Shown: piece by piece, positions 45,111 to 56,239 of the stretch
How the letters are laid out: each line of letters begins with the position of its first letter
How positions within the stretch are numbered: position 1 is the first letter of the stretch
Assembly (NCBI GenBank): GCA_965153355.1
Contig: OZ231126.1
Span: forward strand, 89,466,001 to 89,530,000
DNA from: Flaccisagitta enflata
Lineage: Eukaryota; Chaetognatha; Sagittoidea; Aphragmophora
DNA: 64,000 bases
Direction of reading: 5' to 3'
Translations under genes and position numbers: made by a program
The notes under the pieces: model-generated
What the model was told of the DNA's origin: nothing
The model's input: the letters and a program-made list of their open reading frames with translations, nothing else
Database searches by the model: none

Positions 45111-45359
45111 ATCTCGGTAACAATCTGTTACGGTGGCGGTGGTGGGACTTGTGGCGGTGGTGGAACATGTGGCGGTAGTGGCATCGACCTGAGGCGGTTG
45201 CGGCGCCGGTTGTTGCGGCTCGGCGGCGGTGGTATCGACCTGAGGCTCATGAGACGTTGGTTTTTACTCTTCGATGGCATAAATGACCTAAAAACGCGCG
45301 CCATAAAACCGGAACATATTCGTCCCTCGGCGTTGCAAGGCCCGTATCCGGTGAGACGG

Positions 45360-45560
45360 CGTGACGGCGAGATGCAAGACGTGAGACGCGAGAACCGGTG
45401 GACGTGAGACGCGAGATGAGGTGGACATGAGACGCGAGAACCGGTGGACGTGAGACGCGAGATGCGGTTGACGTGAGACGCGAGAACCGGTGGACGTGAG
45501 ACGCGAGATGCGGTGGACGTGAGACGCGAGATGCGGTGGACGTGAGACGCGGGATGTGAC
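45360..45560 (+). repeat. ~23-bp minisatellite (GTGAGACGCGAGATGCGGTG)n
   Basis: Eight to nine units alternating GAGATG and GAGAACCG variants, suggesting a 46-bp higher-order unit. G/C-rich. Confidence 0.85.
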
Positions 45561-45654
45561 AGGCTGCTCGCAGGTAAGATGAGGTGCTGTCTGGGGAGCC
45601 TTTCTTGATAAAGGCGAAATGGCGTTGCCCTCATCCAAAACACTAACACAAGGA

Positions 45655-46200
45655 AACAAGGCCAACACCTTACAGTCGCGTGCGGTTGTTTAGACCATAG
45701 GGCATAAGACCAAAAGAATAAAAGACCAAAAGACTTGGAGACTAAATGTAAATTGACTTGAATTAACTTGAATACAGGGGTGTATATCATTGAGTCGCTT
45801 TCCCCCCCCCCCCTGCCTTTGATTTTCTTCCCCGCGACATGTCGCATCATATTTTTATATCCATGATTTTCTTCCCTATATAGCAATGAAACTATGTAGT
45901 TAAGGTTTAAATAGTGTTAAATTGTGATTTATTAATTAAATTTTATGATTTGGTACTGTCAAAAGTTATATTTTCCCCAAATTTCCTTTTTTTCTCTTTT
46001 TTCCCCCTTTGATTTCTTTCCCCATCTCCTGACCCTTTGATTTCCTCCCCCCCCCCCCCACGGGGGGAATTTACAGGCCTGCTTGAATAACTTAAAATGA
46101 CTTAGAATGACATAAAACGACAAAAAAAAGCTAAGGGTTACGGACCGACGGACCGACAGACGGACTAAGTGGGTTGTAGAGTCGCGCGTGAGCGACTTAA
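45655..46200 (+). mobile_element. HINE-like repeat, subfamily A2, split by a hAT-like MITE
   Basis: AACAAGGCCAACACCTTACA, AGTCGCGTGCGG, AAAATGACTTAG words, (GACC)n and GTAGAGTCGCGCGTGAGCGA followed by CTTAAAAA. The hAT-like element at 45,775-46,081 interrupts it with a clean 8-bp duplication, so the HINE-like copy is older. Confidence 0.75.
45775..46081 (+). mobile_element. hAT-like MITE (family E), copy 1, 307 bp
   Basis: Starts CAGGGGTGTATATC and ends TTTACAGGCCTG, flanked by the perfect 8-bp duplication CTTGAATA (45,767-45,774 and 46,082-46,089). The 8-bp duplication and CAGGG termini indicate hAT. The interior has C-runs, TTTGATTTTCTTCCCCG and CTGTCAAAAGTTA, shared with the other copies. 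It is inserted in a HINE-like repeat. Confidence 0.88.
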
Positions 46201-46936
46201 AAAAATCGTTGTACCGACCGAGATCACAACTCAGTTATGGAACGACCGGACGAGATTTGAGGAATCATGAAACGATTTGCCTCTGATGCAAATTCAAATC
46301 TTTCAGCAAATTGCCTTCCCCGTCGCGTCAAACAGTTTTGTGGATGATCGAGTCATATAACAATAAATGCTTGTAGATAAAAAGAAATACTTAGATATGA
46401 ATGTTATGATATCCTAACTATCGTTTTCAGTTGTAAACAAAGTAACCATGGCAAAGAAAAAAAAAACAGTAATTTCAATCTTGTCCTACGCACTCATCTT
46501 TTTAATCTACCTAAAATCCTTTTAAGTAGTAGCATCTCGCTCTAAACACTTGCAAAGAAGATGAACGTCCGATCTGCTTATATCCAGCTCTAACTCCGAG
46601 ATCAGCTGAAAAGCAAGACCTCTTTAATTTTTTTTTCCTCCCGGATAAGTAAAAACTCTCTGCGATTGATGACGTAATAAGGGAAAATACCGTCACTGAC
46701 AGGAACACAAGCGAAGTGCTTGGTGCGTTAAAGAAAAGTAGTCCAGAACAACATTCGCAGGTTACATAGATAATTCTCACCAACACAATGAGTCAAAGAA
46801 ATACATCTAGATGCGTCCTATTCATCTCTAACAGCGGCTTTGTCTGTCCGTTGATCCCTCCGCCTGTAAATACATCTGGCCATAGGGTTCTCATCATGGG
46901 CGCTCATCTCTTAATACCGAAAAAATGACCGGAAAT

Positions 46937-46968
46937 CTCTCTCACTCTCTCCCTCTCTCCCTCTCTCC

Positions 46969-47034
<66 letters not shown>
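46937..47034. repeat. (CTCTCC)n then (CT)n
   Basis: Tract immediately before the uncertain open frame at 47,077. Confidence 0.95.
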
Positions 47035-47037
<3 letters not shown>

Positions 47038-47076
47038 CCGAACGCTTACGCCGGAAGCTCATTCGATGAAGACGAT

Positions 47077-47397
47077 GTGAATAACGAAACCGCGCTTCAT
47101 GTCAAAGTCGTTGCTTCGGAAGACAAAGATTTGAACATCCTTATGAAAACAATTGCGTCCACGGCGACATTGACTCCAGCAGTTAAATCATTGATGATGA
47201 AGGTGATAAAAATGTCAACCCTGCGCCTCTCGAAATTGTCAACGAAGAAGATACAGATGTCAACCCCGCAGCTTATGTCAAAACTCGATAGCGTCGTTGA
47301 TGACGAAGAAAATGGGATCGAATTTTGGATATCGTATGAACACGAGGAAGTAGAAATTTCAACTCCAGACTCGGAGAAAGAAACACTCCTGGTTTGA
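47077..47397 (+). other. Uncertain open frame before the (GAT)n tract
   Basis: A 106-codon frame (MNNETALHVKVVASEDKDLN…) runs between a (CT)n tract and a (GAT)n tract. A second frame over the same bases contains DDEGDKNVNPAP and NEEDTDVNPAAYV, which look equally protein-like, so a frameshifted old coding sequence is plausible. The downstream frame is dominated by poly-Asp encoded by (GAT)n. CAACAAAACCAA|GTAAGC near 47,799 could be a donor. No homology is recognised. Confidence 0.2.
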
Positions 47398-47469
47398 ATT
47401 TTCAAATGATGATTGATACTGCTGCTGCTGCTGATGATGATGAAACTGATTATGATGAAGATGTAGAAG

Positions 47470-47471
47470 AA

Positions 47472-47565
<94 letters not shown>

Positions 47566-47605
47566 GTGGTGATGATGATTATGATGATGATGATGCCGCC
47601 GATGA
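47470..47605. repeat. (GAT)n microsatellite
   Basis: About 35 pure units then variants with GGT and TAT. One frame reads poly-Asp continuous with acidic residues on both sides. Confidence 0.95.
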
Positions 47606-48092
47606 TGACACGATCTTTGATATACAGATGTAAATGCGAGGGCCCATGTGAATCTTTGTCGACCGCTCAACTCAGGTGGAACGACCTCGGGTTTTTCGGA
47701 AGACGCAACACTGTCGTAATTCAACAGCCGTTCTCTCCATCGCCCCGAGTGGACTTTTCTGGTTTTACAGAGGCCTCGAGAGTGTCAACAAAACCAAGTA
47801 AGCAAGACTGTTTAAAACAAGCCCAATACGAGTTATTGGTCCTGGCCGGTTCGGCAGGAGTACTTAAACTCTCACTTGATATATATTCTAAATAATCTAC
47901 ATATATATATCATGTATATTTATAATTAAGAATGACTTAGGCTCTACAAAGTTGAAAAGACGATGATTCAAAATTGTTACCGACCAAGGGACAGACCAAT
48001 TGATGGACTGACCAACACAGCAACACAGCGTCCGCGGCTTGAAAATGCTTGATGATGGGCTACGGCACTATGCGGCCAGAAGTCTCACTTGC

Positions 48093-49315
48093 AAAATTCT
48101 TAAAAAAGAAAAAAAAATGGACCCATCCCAGATTTTTGCACAGGGGACCTAAAAAGGCTGTAGAACAAGATTCTGATGTTCATTTTGACCTGACTTGAGC
48201 CAAAAACAAGGCCGGATACACGGCTACCGAAGTCGCGTGCGGGTGGGCAGGGGCTATATTTGAGGTCACCAGACCATTTGGGCATGAGCAGTGGGGTCCA
48301 AAAAATAAAATCATTAAAAAAGTAAAACGTGACCAACCGATCGACCGACCAACCAACCAACGGACAAAGCAGGTTGTAGAGTCGCGTAAACGCGACTACA
48401 AAAAGAAACGGTTTTTATTGCAAAAAACGGCTATTTTTCCTAAAAAAATAGTATTAAATGAAATTTTTTTGACTTTTTTTTACAGAAACATAAAGTCCCA
48501 ATAGTAATTGATATTTGAGTGACTCTAGAACAATTTTGAATCGGTCTATGAGGTTCAAAAATAGCATTAAAATGCTCAAAAATGAAGAAATGACCTAAAA
48601 ATCAAGAAATTGTCAAAACTGATGTTTTGGAACAGTTTCTAAGGGTAAAATATGCTGTCAGTATGAATTTCATCCATTTACTTAAAAAAACATAGCCGTG
48701 ATAAGCAAAAAACGCAAAACCGCAATATGCAAATGAGGTCAAAGTGCGGTTTTTGCAAAAAATGGCTTTGGAAAGGTAAGTACTCAATATTTTATTGTGT
48801 TTAGCTTCTATAAAAAGAAAAAACATGTTTTGCCATTTTTTGCAAAAATCGCACTTTGATCTCATTTGCATATTGCGGTTTTGCGTTTTTCGCTTATCAC
48901 GGCCATGTTTTTTTAAGTAAATCGATGAAATTCATACCGACAGCATATTTTTCCCTAAGAAACTGTTCCAAATCATCAGTTTTGGCGATTTTTTAATTCT
49001 TAGGTCATTTCTTCATTTTTGAGCATTTTAATGCTATTTTTGAACCTCATAGACCGATCAAAAATTGTTCTACATTCACTCAAATATCAATTACTATTGG
49101 TACTTTATGTTTCTGCAAAAAAAAGGGCCAAAATATTTCATTTAATGCCATTTTTTAAAGAAAAATAGCTGTTTTTTGCACTAAAACCCGTTTCTTTTTT
49201 TTATGGCTCAAGTTAGGTCAAAATGAACATCAGAATCTTGTTCTACAGCCTTTTTAGGTCCCCTGTGCAAAAATCTGGGATGGGTCCATTTTTTTTTTTT
49301 CATAACCCTTAAAAT
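48093..49315. mobile_element. Foldback element (two ~480-670 bp arms) with a HINE-like element in its left arm
   Basis: The left arm (48,093-48,765, including an insert) and right arm (48,832-49,315) are inverted copies around a 66-bp loop. The outer ends read AAATGGACCCATCCCAGA and its complement. Inner sequence includes GCAATATGCAAATGAGGTCA on both sides. About 1,030 bp remain without the inserted repeat at 48,205-48,398, which interrupts TTGAGCCA…AAAGAAACG relative to the right arm. No coding capacity is seen. Confidence 0.8.
48205..48398 (+). mobile_element. HINE-like repeat, subfamily A, inserted in a foldback element
   Basis: AACAAGGCCGGATACACGGC, CGAAGTCGCGTGCGGGTGGG, (GACC)n, GTAGAGTCGCGTAAACGCGA and CTA. 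Comparison with the opposite arm shows host TTGAGCCA…AAAAGAAACG on the two sides, giving element borders to within a few A residues. Confidence 0.8.
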
Positions 49316-49435
49316 TGAGATTTTCTCCATCGAGATTCCTGGCCGTATGGGAGCAAAGATGAGCTAGACTGCAGGATAGACTTTAGGTATCTTAACTTTA
49401 CTGGATTGATGTAAAGATTAAGATCTGTGCTAATT

Positions 49436-49624
49436 AACAAGGCCGGATACACGGCTACCAAAGTCGCGTGCGGTGAGCAGGGGCCATATTTGAGGTCACC
49501 AGACCATTTGGGCAGGAGCGGTGAGGTAAAAAAAATAAAATCATAAAAAAAGTAAAATGTGACGGATGGACCGACCGACCGACGGACAAAGCGGGTTGTA
49601 GAGTCGCGTGCACTCGACTAAAAA
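49436..49624 (+). mobile_element. HINE-like repeat, subfamily A
   Basis: AACAAGGCCGGATACACGGC, AAAGTCGCGTGCGG, ATATTTGAGGTCACCAG, (GACC)n, GTAGAGTCGCGTGCACTCGA and CTAAAAAA. Closely similar to 48,205-48,398. Confidence 0.8.
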
Positions 49625-50062
49625 ATGCTTTATTGAGTCAATATTTTGATTTCTTTCAAACTTCAAATTCTGACTTGACTTCATTAGGAAAATTTTATGT
49701 AAATAAGAAAAAACAAGGCTAAGTTCAGGCCAGTAAGTGCGCCTCGCTTGATTAAGAATTTGTGAATGAACGTTATTGATGAATGAATAAATGAATGAAT
49801 AAATGAACGTGGTAAGGCATGAAAGGTAATAGGAATGAAGAAATACGTCAGAATCAGCCGTTTTGCACATTTCAACCATTTGCGTGACCTACCAACTGAC
49901 CGACCAACCAACCAACCAACCGACGGACATGACCTCTCAAAAAAGTGCAAGGACGAACGTTGGCGTAGATGGGACCGCTTGACGCCCTCTCTGTTGCCGA
50001 GCTTTTCGAATTGATACACACCAAAACGGGAAAGCGAACAAAACCGGGAAAATCTCATTGCA

Positions 50063-50117
50063 ATGTTGATGAATTTATCGGAAGATGATGACGATGACGG
50101 CGACGTGGAGGTTGCAG
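50063..50117 (+). CDS. Candidate coding exon, Asp-rich (upstream exon of a small acidic protein)
   Basis: The frame MLMNLSEDDDDDGDVEVA ends in phase 1 at a GCAG|GTATTA splice donor (50,118). Joined to the exon at 51,806 it makes an uninterrupted acidic reading frame. The ATG at 50,063 is the first in frame, but the frame stays open upstream to a TGA near 50,010. An acceptor in AAAG|CGAACA would allow an earlier exon. No homology is recognised. Confidence 0.3.
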
Positions 50118-50285
50118 GTATTAACATAGAGACAGAGATGAATAGGGATAAATTTCCTCCAAAAGCAAGAAAAATAGTCGCAAAAGCGTTAGATGGTCAG
50201 CGGTACCCGTTGCCCCTATGTGAGTGAATGTGGGTGTGAGGTGGTTAGAGGGGCAGCAGCACCAAAGGGGCCAATGACCTATGCT

Positions 50286-50441
50286 GTTTTTAGTCGTGGA
50301 CATGCAACTTTACACCTTGCCGTGTCGGTCGGTAGGTTGGTCGGTCGGTCCGTCCGTCACATATTTGAATTCCGAGCGGTTTTCGCATTACTGCTCCTGC
50401 CCAACCGTCCGCGCCTGGATTGCCGTGTATCCGGCCTTGTT
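50286..50441 (-). mobile_element. HINE-like repeat (subTIR GTCGTGGAC), fused to another copy
   Basis: Hairpin AGTCGTGGACATGCAACT, (CGGT)n, GCATTACTGCTCCTGCCCA, GTCCGCGCCTGG and ATCCGGCCTTGTTA. It abuts a truncated C2 copy at 50,169-50,285 and is followed by a minisatellite (50,450-50,800). Confidence 0.65.
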
Positions 50442-50449
50442 ATTTGGGC

Positions 50450-50800
50450 CTTAAGGATGGAATTAGGGCCTGGAGGCTAAAATTGGGGCCTTGAGGCTTG
50501 GATTAGGGCCTTGAGGCTGGGATTTGAGCTTCGAGGCTAGGATTCCAGCTTCAAGGCTGAAATTTGAGCATCGGGGCAGGGATTTGAGCTTGAAAGCTTG
50601 TATTTGAGCTTCGAGGCTAGGATTTGAGCTTCAAGGCTGGGATTTGTGCCTTGAGACTGGGATTTGAGCCTAAGGATTGGGATTTGAGCCTCGAGGCTGG
50701 GATTTTAGCCTGGAGACTGAGATTTGAGCCTCGAAGGGGGGATTAGAGCCTCGAAGCTAGGATTTAGGTCTCGAGACTAGGATTTGGGCCTTGAGGGGGG
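50450..50800 (+). repeat. ~20-bp minisatellite (GGGATTTGAGCTTCGAGGCT)n
   Basis: About 17 variable units between two HINE-like elements. It shares the unit, in reverse complement, with the arrays at 7,750 and 53,690. Confidence 0.85.
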
Positions 50801-50834
50801 GGGGATGGAGAAGAAGAAGAAGAAGAAGAAGAAG

Positions 50835-51543
50835 AACAGGTCGCCCAAGGGCAATATGTGGTCAGCGATACCCGTTGCCCTGCTTTGAGTGATTGTGAAT
50901 TGGAGTGAGGGGAAGCAGGGCAGCGGCCCCGAAGGGGACGAAGTCCTGTAGAACACAGGGGGACTTTCGTTCGTCCTACCTGAAGAAGTGGATGAGATGC
51001 TATAGAGGGCTGACTGAAGGCATTCAAGAGCCTAAACTGAGGTCTAAGAAGGCTGATATAAGGCCTGAGAATGCCGATTGGAAGCTTGAGAGGGCTGACT
51101 TGAGGCTTGAGAGAGCTGGATTAAGGCTTGAAAGGCCAGAGGACTGATTTGAAGCCTGGGAGCAATAAATTGAGGTTTAGATGGCTGATTTGAGGCCTGA
51201 GAGGCCTAATTTGAGGCATAAGAGTCCAGGTTTGAGGCCTAAGAATTTGGATTTGAGGCCTGAGAAGCCAAATTTGAGGCCTGAGAGGCCAGATTTGAGG
51301 CCTGAGAGGCCAGATTTGAGGCCTGAGAGGCCTGAGAGGCCAGATTTGAGGCCTGAGAGGCCAGATTTGAGGCCTGGGAGGCTGGATTTGAGACCTGAGA
51401 GGCTGGATTTGAGGCCTGAGAGGCCAGATTTGAGGCCTGAGGGGTCTGATGAAGGGGGGGACTAACGAACGAACGAACGGACGAACGAAAGTCCCCCTGT
51501 GTTCTACAGGACTTCGTCCCCTTCGGGGCCGCTGCCCAAAAAG
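50835..51543 (+). mobile_element. HINE-like repeat, subfamily C, near-duplicate of the 5.9-kb copy
   Basis: Same order and nearly the same bases as 5,931-6,599, with a slightly longer minisatellite (extra GAGAGGCCTGAGAGGCC) and a shorter (ACGG)n. Preceded by a (GAA)n tract and followed by another (GAA)n tract and the end of a different subfamily (51,585-51,640). Confidence 0.75.
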
Positions 51544-51647
51544 AAGAAGAAGAAGAAGAAGAAGGAAGAGAAGGAGAAATTTCCCCTATATGTGAAAGCA
51601 TAGGTCATCGGCCCCTTAGGGGCCGCTGCCCAAAAAGGGGCCAAAGC

Positions 51648-51649
<2 letters not shown>

Positions 51650-51710
<61 letters not shown>
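51650..51710. repeat. (GA)n microsatellite in the putative intron
   Basis: About 28 units, 95 bp before the candidate terminal exon. Confidence 0.97.
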
Positions 51711-51712
<2 letters not shown>

Positions 51713-51805
51713 CAGAGAGGCAGACAGACAGATAGACAAGCAGATCTAGAAACTTTTATAGTTAAGAAAATACTAAAACTGCAACTGCTTCTTTTCTCTC
51801 TTTAG

Positions 51806-51924
51806 GTGAAGAAGACCAGTTGAGAGAAGCACTGGACGCGGCTCTCGAAGCTTTGCCTTTGGAAGAGCGGGACGATCTTATTGAAAAAGACGACATCAAC
51901 GAAGATGCTGAACTGGACTACTGA
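51806..51924 (+). CDS. Candidate terminal coding exon of a small acidic protein
   Basis: A pyrimidine tract and acceptor (CTTTTCTCTCTTTAG) precede GTGAAGAAGACCAG. In the phase supplied by the 50.1-kb donor the exon reads GEEDQLREALDAALEALPLE, then an acidic tail ending DAELDY and TGA at 51,922-51,924. The sequence is compositionally ordered and non-repetitive, with alternating Leu/Ala like an amphipathic helix and an acidic C-terminus. This differs from the simple-repeat ORFs around it. A 57-residue product would result if the upstream Met is the start. Function unknown. The 1.69-kb intron is filled with repeats. Confidence 0.45.
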
Positions 51925-52151
51925 ACGGCGTCCTAAGATACTTTTTACCGAGAGATTTCCGTTCCTCATTTGAATTTTTACTGATTTACTGTTTCTCGAT
52001 AGGACGCCAACGTTATTCGACAATTTACATGAATGAAATATGTAGTTTGTTGCTCTCTCACATATTTTTGTAATGCAACAGGTGCATTATCTTACTCTCA
52101 TGGACTTAACTATTTATGATTGGATGCCTTTTTTATACATGAGAATCGTCA

Positions 52152-52212
52152 GTTGATAAGTCAGATGATAAGTTAGTTGATAAGTCAGTTGATAAGTCAG
52201 TTGATAAGTTTT
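52152..52212. repeat. 12-bp repeat (CAGTTGATAAGT)n
   Basis: Five units with minor variants. Confidence 0.85.
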
Positions 52213-52429
52213 GAACAATTATAACATGATGAATTCATTTAAGCTGAAAGTGGCGACTATTACCGAGCAAAATGGACAAAAACAAAAGATATTTTCTTCG
52301 TTTTCAACTTTTCGAGTCAGAACACAGTACGCGCAAAAACGCGCTAAGCTAGTTTTTCGTTTGTTTACAATCCGCCAGGAAAAAGCTAGGGCCTTGTCCG
52401 AGATGCAATAGTGAATGAAATTATCTAGG

Positions 52430-52830
52430 CAGCAAAAAAATCAGAACTCAAAAAAGTTTATTTTTGGGCCCTTAGCATCACTTTTTGTGAAAAAAACATC
52501 AAAAATAAAAGGAAGAAAAAAAAACCATTTTTACAACTTTTAGAAAATTCATTTTGATAACTTTTACAAAAATTTATGCTACGCGTACAAAAATAAACTT
52601 TTTTGAGTTCTGATTTTTTTGCTGAGTCAAAAAATTGACATACTGTGAACACCTGAAAAGATTTTTTGAGGCTGCTCAAAAAATAAGCCCGCAGTAGCGA
52701 CTGTATGTCATATAAAAATCTAATTCAATTGGCGAATTATCATTTGACAATTTTGCAAAAACTTATGCTACGGCTACAAAAATTAACTTTTTTGAGTGCT
52801 GATTTTTTTGCTGAATCAAAAATTTGTCAC
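52430..52830. repeat. Small inverted plus direct repeat cluster
   Basis: The AGCAAAAAAATCAGAACTCA arm at 52,430 is the complement of sequence at 52,590-52,625. The segment AATTTATGCTACGCGTACAA… (52,571) recurs diverged at 52,755. Probably fragments of a foldback element. Confidence 0.6.
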
Positions 52831-53139
52831 ACTATTACCACCTTAAAGGATTTAAAGTAATTCAAAAAAATGGGTATGTGGTGGTATTTTGAAAATCACT
52901 GTCTTTTTTATTTTTGCCATAGTTAGATTTTTCTCGCTCAATGAAAAAGCCATTCATAAGCGATAGAATTTCCCCCAAAAAAATACAGTTACATCCGCTA
53001 GATACTGGATTCATGGGTAATGGAAATCCGCCAAAAGGTAAAACAGACAAAAAATCATGGTTCATTTACAATTATGTCTTATATTGGCAATAACGGAAAT
53101 GCGCCTATAACTTGTATGAAATATCAATATTCATCAGTC

Positions 53140-53560
53140 CCTTGTCCTATAGGACACAGGGGTGAATTTCAGTATGTCCGTCCGTACGTCCGTACGTCCG
53201 TTCGTCCTCCCCCCCCCCCCCGAAGCTTCTCAAGCCTCACTCCCTATTGAATAACATGGGAAATTGATGAATGTAAACTTCCCATTGAATAACATTGGAA
53301 ATTGATGAAAAATAAAAAAAATATGAAATTCCCACTGAAAAACATGGCAGATTGATGAGAAATTGAAAAAATGCATTACTCCCATTGAATATTATGGAAA
53401 GTTGCTCCAAAGGCCTTAAATATGCCCTCTCAGGACGTATGAAAATTCACCCCTGTGTCCTACAGGACATCGGCCCTTTGGGGCCGCTGCCCTGCGCTCA
53501 CTCCACTTCTTCAGCAATCACTCCAAGCAGGGCATCGGGTACCGCTGACCATGTGCAATC
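53140..53560 (+). mobile_element. HINE-like repeat (CCTATAGGACACAGG ends)
   Basis: Left TTGTCCTATAGGACACAGGG with GTGAATTT and a (CGTC)n tract. Right AAATTCACCCCTGTGTCCTA, GGGGCCGCTGCCC and GGGTACCGCTGACCA. The interior contains ~55-bp repeats of CCCATTGAATAACATGGAAA type. Another pairing of matched subterminal repeats. Confidence 0.6.
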
Positions 53561-53589
53561 CTTGGATGACTTGTTACTTTCGGTGTTTT

Positions 53590-54290
53590 TGGGCAGCGGC
53601 CCGGAAAGGGTCGATGACCTATGCTTTCACACATATGGGGAATTTTCTCCTCCTCCTTCTCCTTCTCCTTCTTCTCTGTCCGTCCTCCCCCTGGACTCAA
53701 ACCCCAGCCTCCAGGCCCAAATTCCTGCCTTGCGGCCCAAATCCCAACCAGGAGGCCCAAATCCCAGCCTGGAGGCCCAAATCCCAACCTAGGGGCCCAA
53801 ATCCCAACCTTGAGGCCAAAATCCCAGCCTCAAGGACAAAATCCCAGCCCTGAGGCCAAAATTCCAGTCTCAAGGCCCAAATCCCAGCCTCGAGGCCCAA
53901 CTAACAGCCTTGAGGCACAAATCCCAGCCGCAAGGCCCAAATCCCAGCCTTCAGGCTAAAATCCCAGCCTCTAGGCCCAAATCCCAGCCTCTAGGCCCTA
54001 ACTCCAGCTTCCAGGCCCAAACTCCAGCCTCCAGGTCCAAATCTAAGCCTCCAGGCCCAAATCCCAGCCTCCAGGCCCAAATCTCAGCCTTGAGGCCTAA
54101 ATCCCAGCCTTGAGGCCCAAATCCCAGCCTCCAGGCCCAAATCTCAATTGCGAGAAGGAGAAAATACTCCATATGTGTGAAAACATAGGTCATCGACCCC
54201 TTCGAGGCCGCTGCCCTGCTCCCTCAACTTCAAGCACAACCTATCTAAGCAGGGCACGGGTACCGCTGACCATTAAACGCTTTTGCGACT
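53590..54290 (+). mobile_element. HINE-like repeat, subfamily C2, second copy
   Basis: GGGCAGCGGCCCGGAAAGGG and GACCTATGCTTTCACACATA at the left. A long minisatellite of GGCCCAAATCCCAGCCT units runs 53,690-54,150. CATATGTGTGAAAACATAGG and GAGGCCGCTGCCCTGCTCCC follow, with GGGTACCGCTGACCA at the right. Here the array keeps one orientation. Confidence 0.7.
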
Positions 54291-54294
54291 GTTT

Positions 54295-54999
54295 AGCTTT
54301 TGGGCAGCGGCCCCAAAGGGGACAAAGTCCTGTAGAACACAGGGGGAATCTGTCCGTTTGTCCGTACGTCTGTACGTCCGTCCCTTCCCCCACCTATCCT
54401 CAGGGCTTTGTCTCCTTTGGGACCCAAATCCAAACTGTGTAGCCCAAATCCAAGCAAAATAGCCCAAACCCAAGCAAAATGGTCCAAATCTGGCTAGAAA
54501 ACATGAATTCTGGTATGAGTTCTATCAGTTGGCCCCTTAGACCTAGATTCTGGCTTCTGTTACCTAGATTCTGGCTTCTAAAACCCGCATCCTAGCCTTA
54601 GAGACCCAGATCTTGACCACTGCACTGGAACCAACATTTGTGTTTCAAAGAAGGTCAAATTGGAAAAAATATATAAATGAAAATTCAAAAACAAGTGAAT
54701 AAAAGTTACTAAGATGGATCAAATATAATATTCTAAAGAAAAATTTGCATTTATTTAGCAAGAGGACCAAGTTTAGCCAATGATACTTAAACAAATTATA
54801 GAACGGCAGACAGACGGACGGACAGACGGACGGACAGACGGACGGACAGATTCCCCCTGTGTTCTACTGGACTTCGTCCCCTTTGGGGCCGCTGCCCTGC
54901 TCCCCCTCAACCTAAATCACATACTACTCAAGCAGGGTACCGCTGACCACTTTCTGCCACGACTAGGGTAGCCGTGTATCCGGCCTTGTTCTTTCTACG
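54295..54999. mobile_element. Composite of HINE-like fragments and an X fragment
   Basis: GGGCAGCGGCCCCAAAGGGG…TGTAGAACACAGGG with (CGTC)n at 54,301-54,385 and degenerate CCCAAATCCAAGC units to 54,480. A family X-like fragment follows (54,617-54,800), then (GACG)n, TCCCCCTGTGTTCTACTGGA, GGGTACCGCTGACCA and a subfamily A end GGTAGCCGTGTATCCGGCC (54,965-54,990). Confidence 0.5.
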
Positions 55000-55640
55000 G
55001 TTGACGTTGATCTACGTTCATGCTCACGTCTAAGAACCCCTTGAAACGTAACATGAGAACGTTTCAATTTCCTTCTTACTAGACTTCATTTCCTCGACAC
55101 TCAATTCACCGTCGGCTCAACGAGGCTCACTTATCAGTTAGACCACACAAAATCTCCCTTTTGAGTAGGACCAAAACAAAGCTCCATAGTCGCTACACAA
55201 CTTTGTGGCGACAAATATGGTAACGCTATATTTCAGAACAAGGTCGGATACATGGCAATCTTTTCCCCTGGTCCAAATAAGGGTAGTGGTTCCACTGTCG
55301 ATCTTTTGCTAGCTTCATCCATGACTCGGTGAAAAAAAAACTTTTACCGCGGTAGCGCGTCACCTTCTCTCATGCCGAATTTGATGATATCTATAGCAAT
55401 GATTGGGATATGGTTGAACGGATTATTACTGATATAGAAAATAAATGGGAATTGAGAATTGCAAATGGAAGAATGAAAATATGAATGATTGTTTACTGTA
55501 GTGGATTTGTTGTTCCCTTCCCTATTTATGGGAGCCGTTGATGATGATTGGTTTTGCTGCCATTGAATGTCTTAACGTGATATTGTTTGAACGCATTGAA
55601 TCTGAGGGACCTCGTTCAATTTCATTATTGTACGGCTCAT
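54990..55640. other. Unique sequence, nothing recognised
   Basis: No repeats or open frames of note up to the TA-flanked MITE. Confidence 0.5.
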
Positions 55641-55643
55641 TTA

Positions 55644-56232
55644 CAGGGTGTATCATGCCAAATTAGATATAAGAAAACGATGGCATTCTGCTTTTAAAAG
55701 TGCAAAAAAAAAATTTGAAAAAAGATTCAAAGCGCACATGAGCTCCGGTTTTTTGTGTAAAAATTTCATGGGTCTGGGTCAAATATTGTAGCCACAATAT
55801 CAATTTGAAATAAATTGAGCATTTCGAGGAGAAGCACTTTGAACATGATTTTGATTCTGAAAGGTTTTTTTTAATTGCTCTCATTTCTAAACGACTTAAG
55901 TTACAGATGCTAGATTGGTCCCAAATTAAAGCCTATCAAATTTTCTTTAATTTGAGACCAATCTGGCAAATGTGGCTCAAGCTGTTTAGAAATGAGAGCA
56001 ATTCAAAGAAAAGCTTTCAGCATCACAATCATATCCAAAAAGCTTCTCCTCTAAATGCTCAGTTCACTTCAAATTAACATTGTGGCTAAAATATTTGACC
56101 CAGACTCATAAAATTTTTACACAAAAAACCGGAGCTTGTATGCTCTTTGAATCTTTTTTCAGATCTATTTTTGCACTGTTAGAAGCAGAATGCCATCGTT
56201 TTCTTATATCTAATTTGGCATGATACACCCTG
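55644..56232. mobile_element. Tc1/mariner-like palindromic MITE (589 bp)
   Basis: Termini CAGGGTGTATCATGCC and the exact complement are flanked by TA on each side. Two ~285-bp arms form a near-complete foldback meeting near 55,940. CAGGGTG termini with TA duplication are typical of mariner-type elements. No transposase remains. Confidence 0.8.
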
Positions 56233-56239
56233 TACATTC

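Noticed and set aside
49684-50127. 147-codon minus-strand frame
   Set aside because: It spans the (GGTT)n-type tract and has no recognisable domain; the plus strand gives the better splice-supported candidate.
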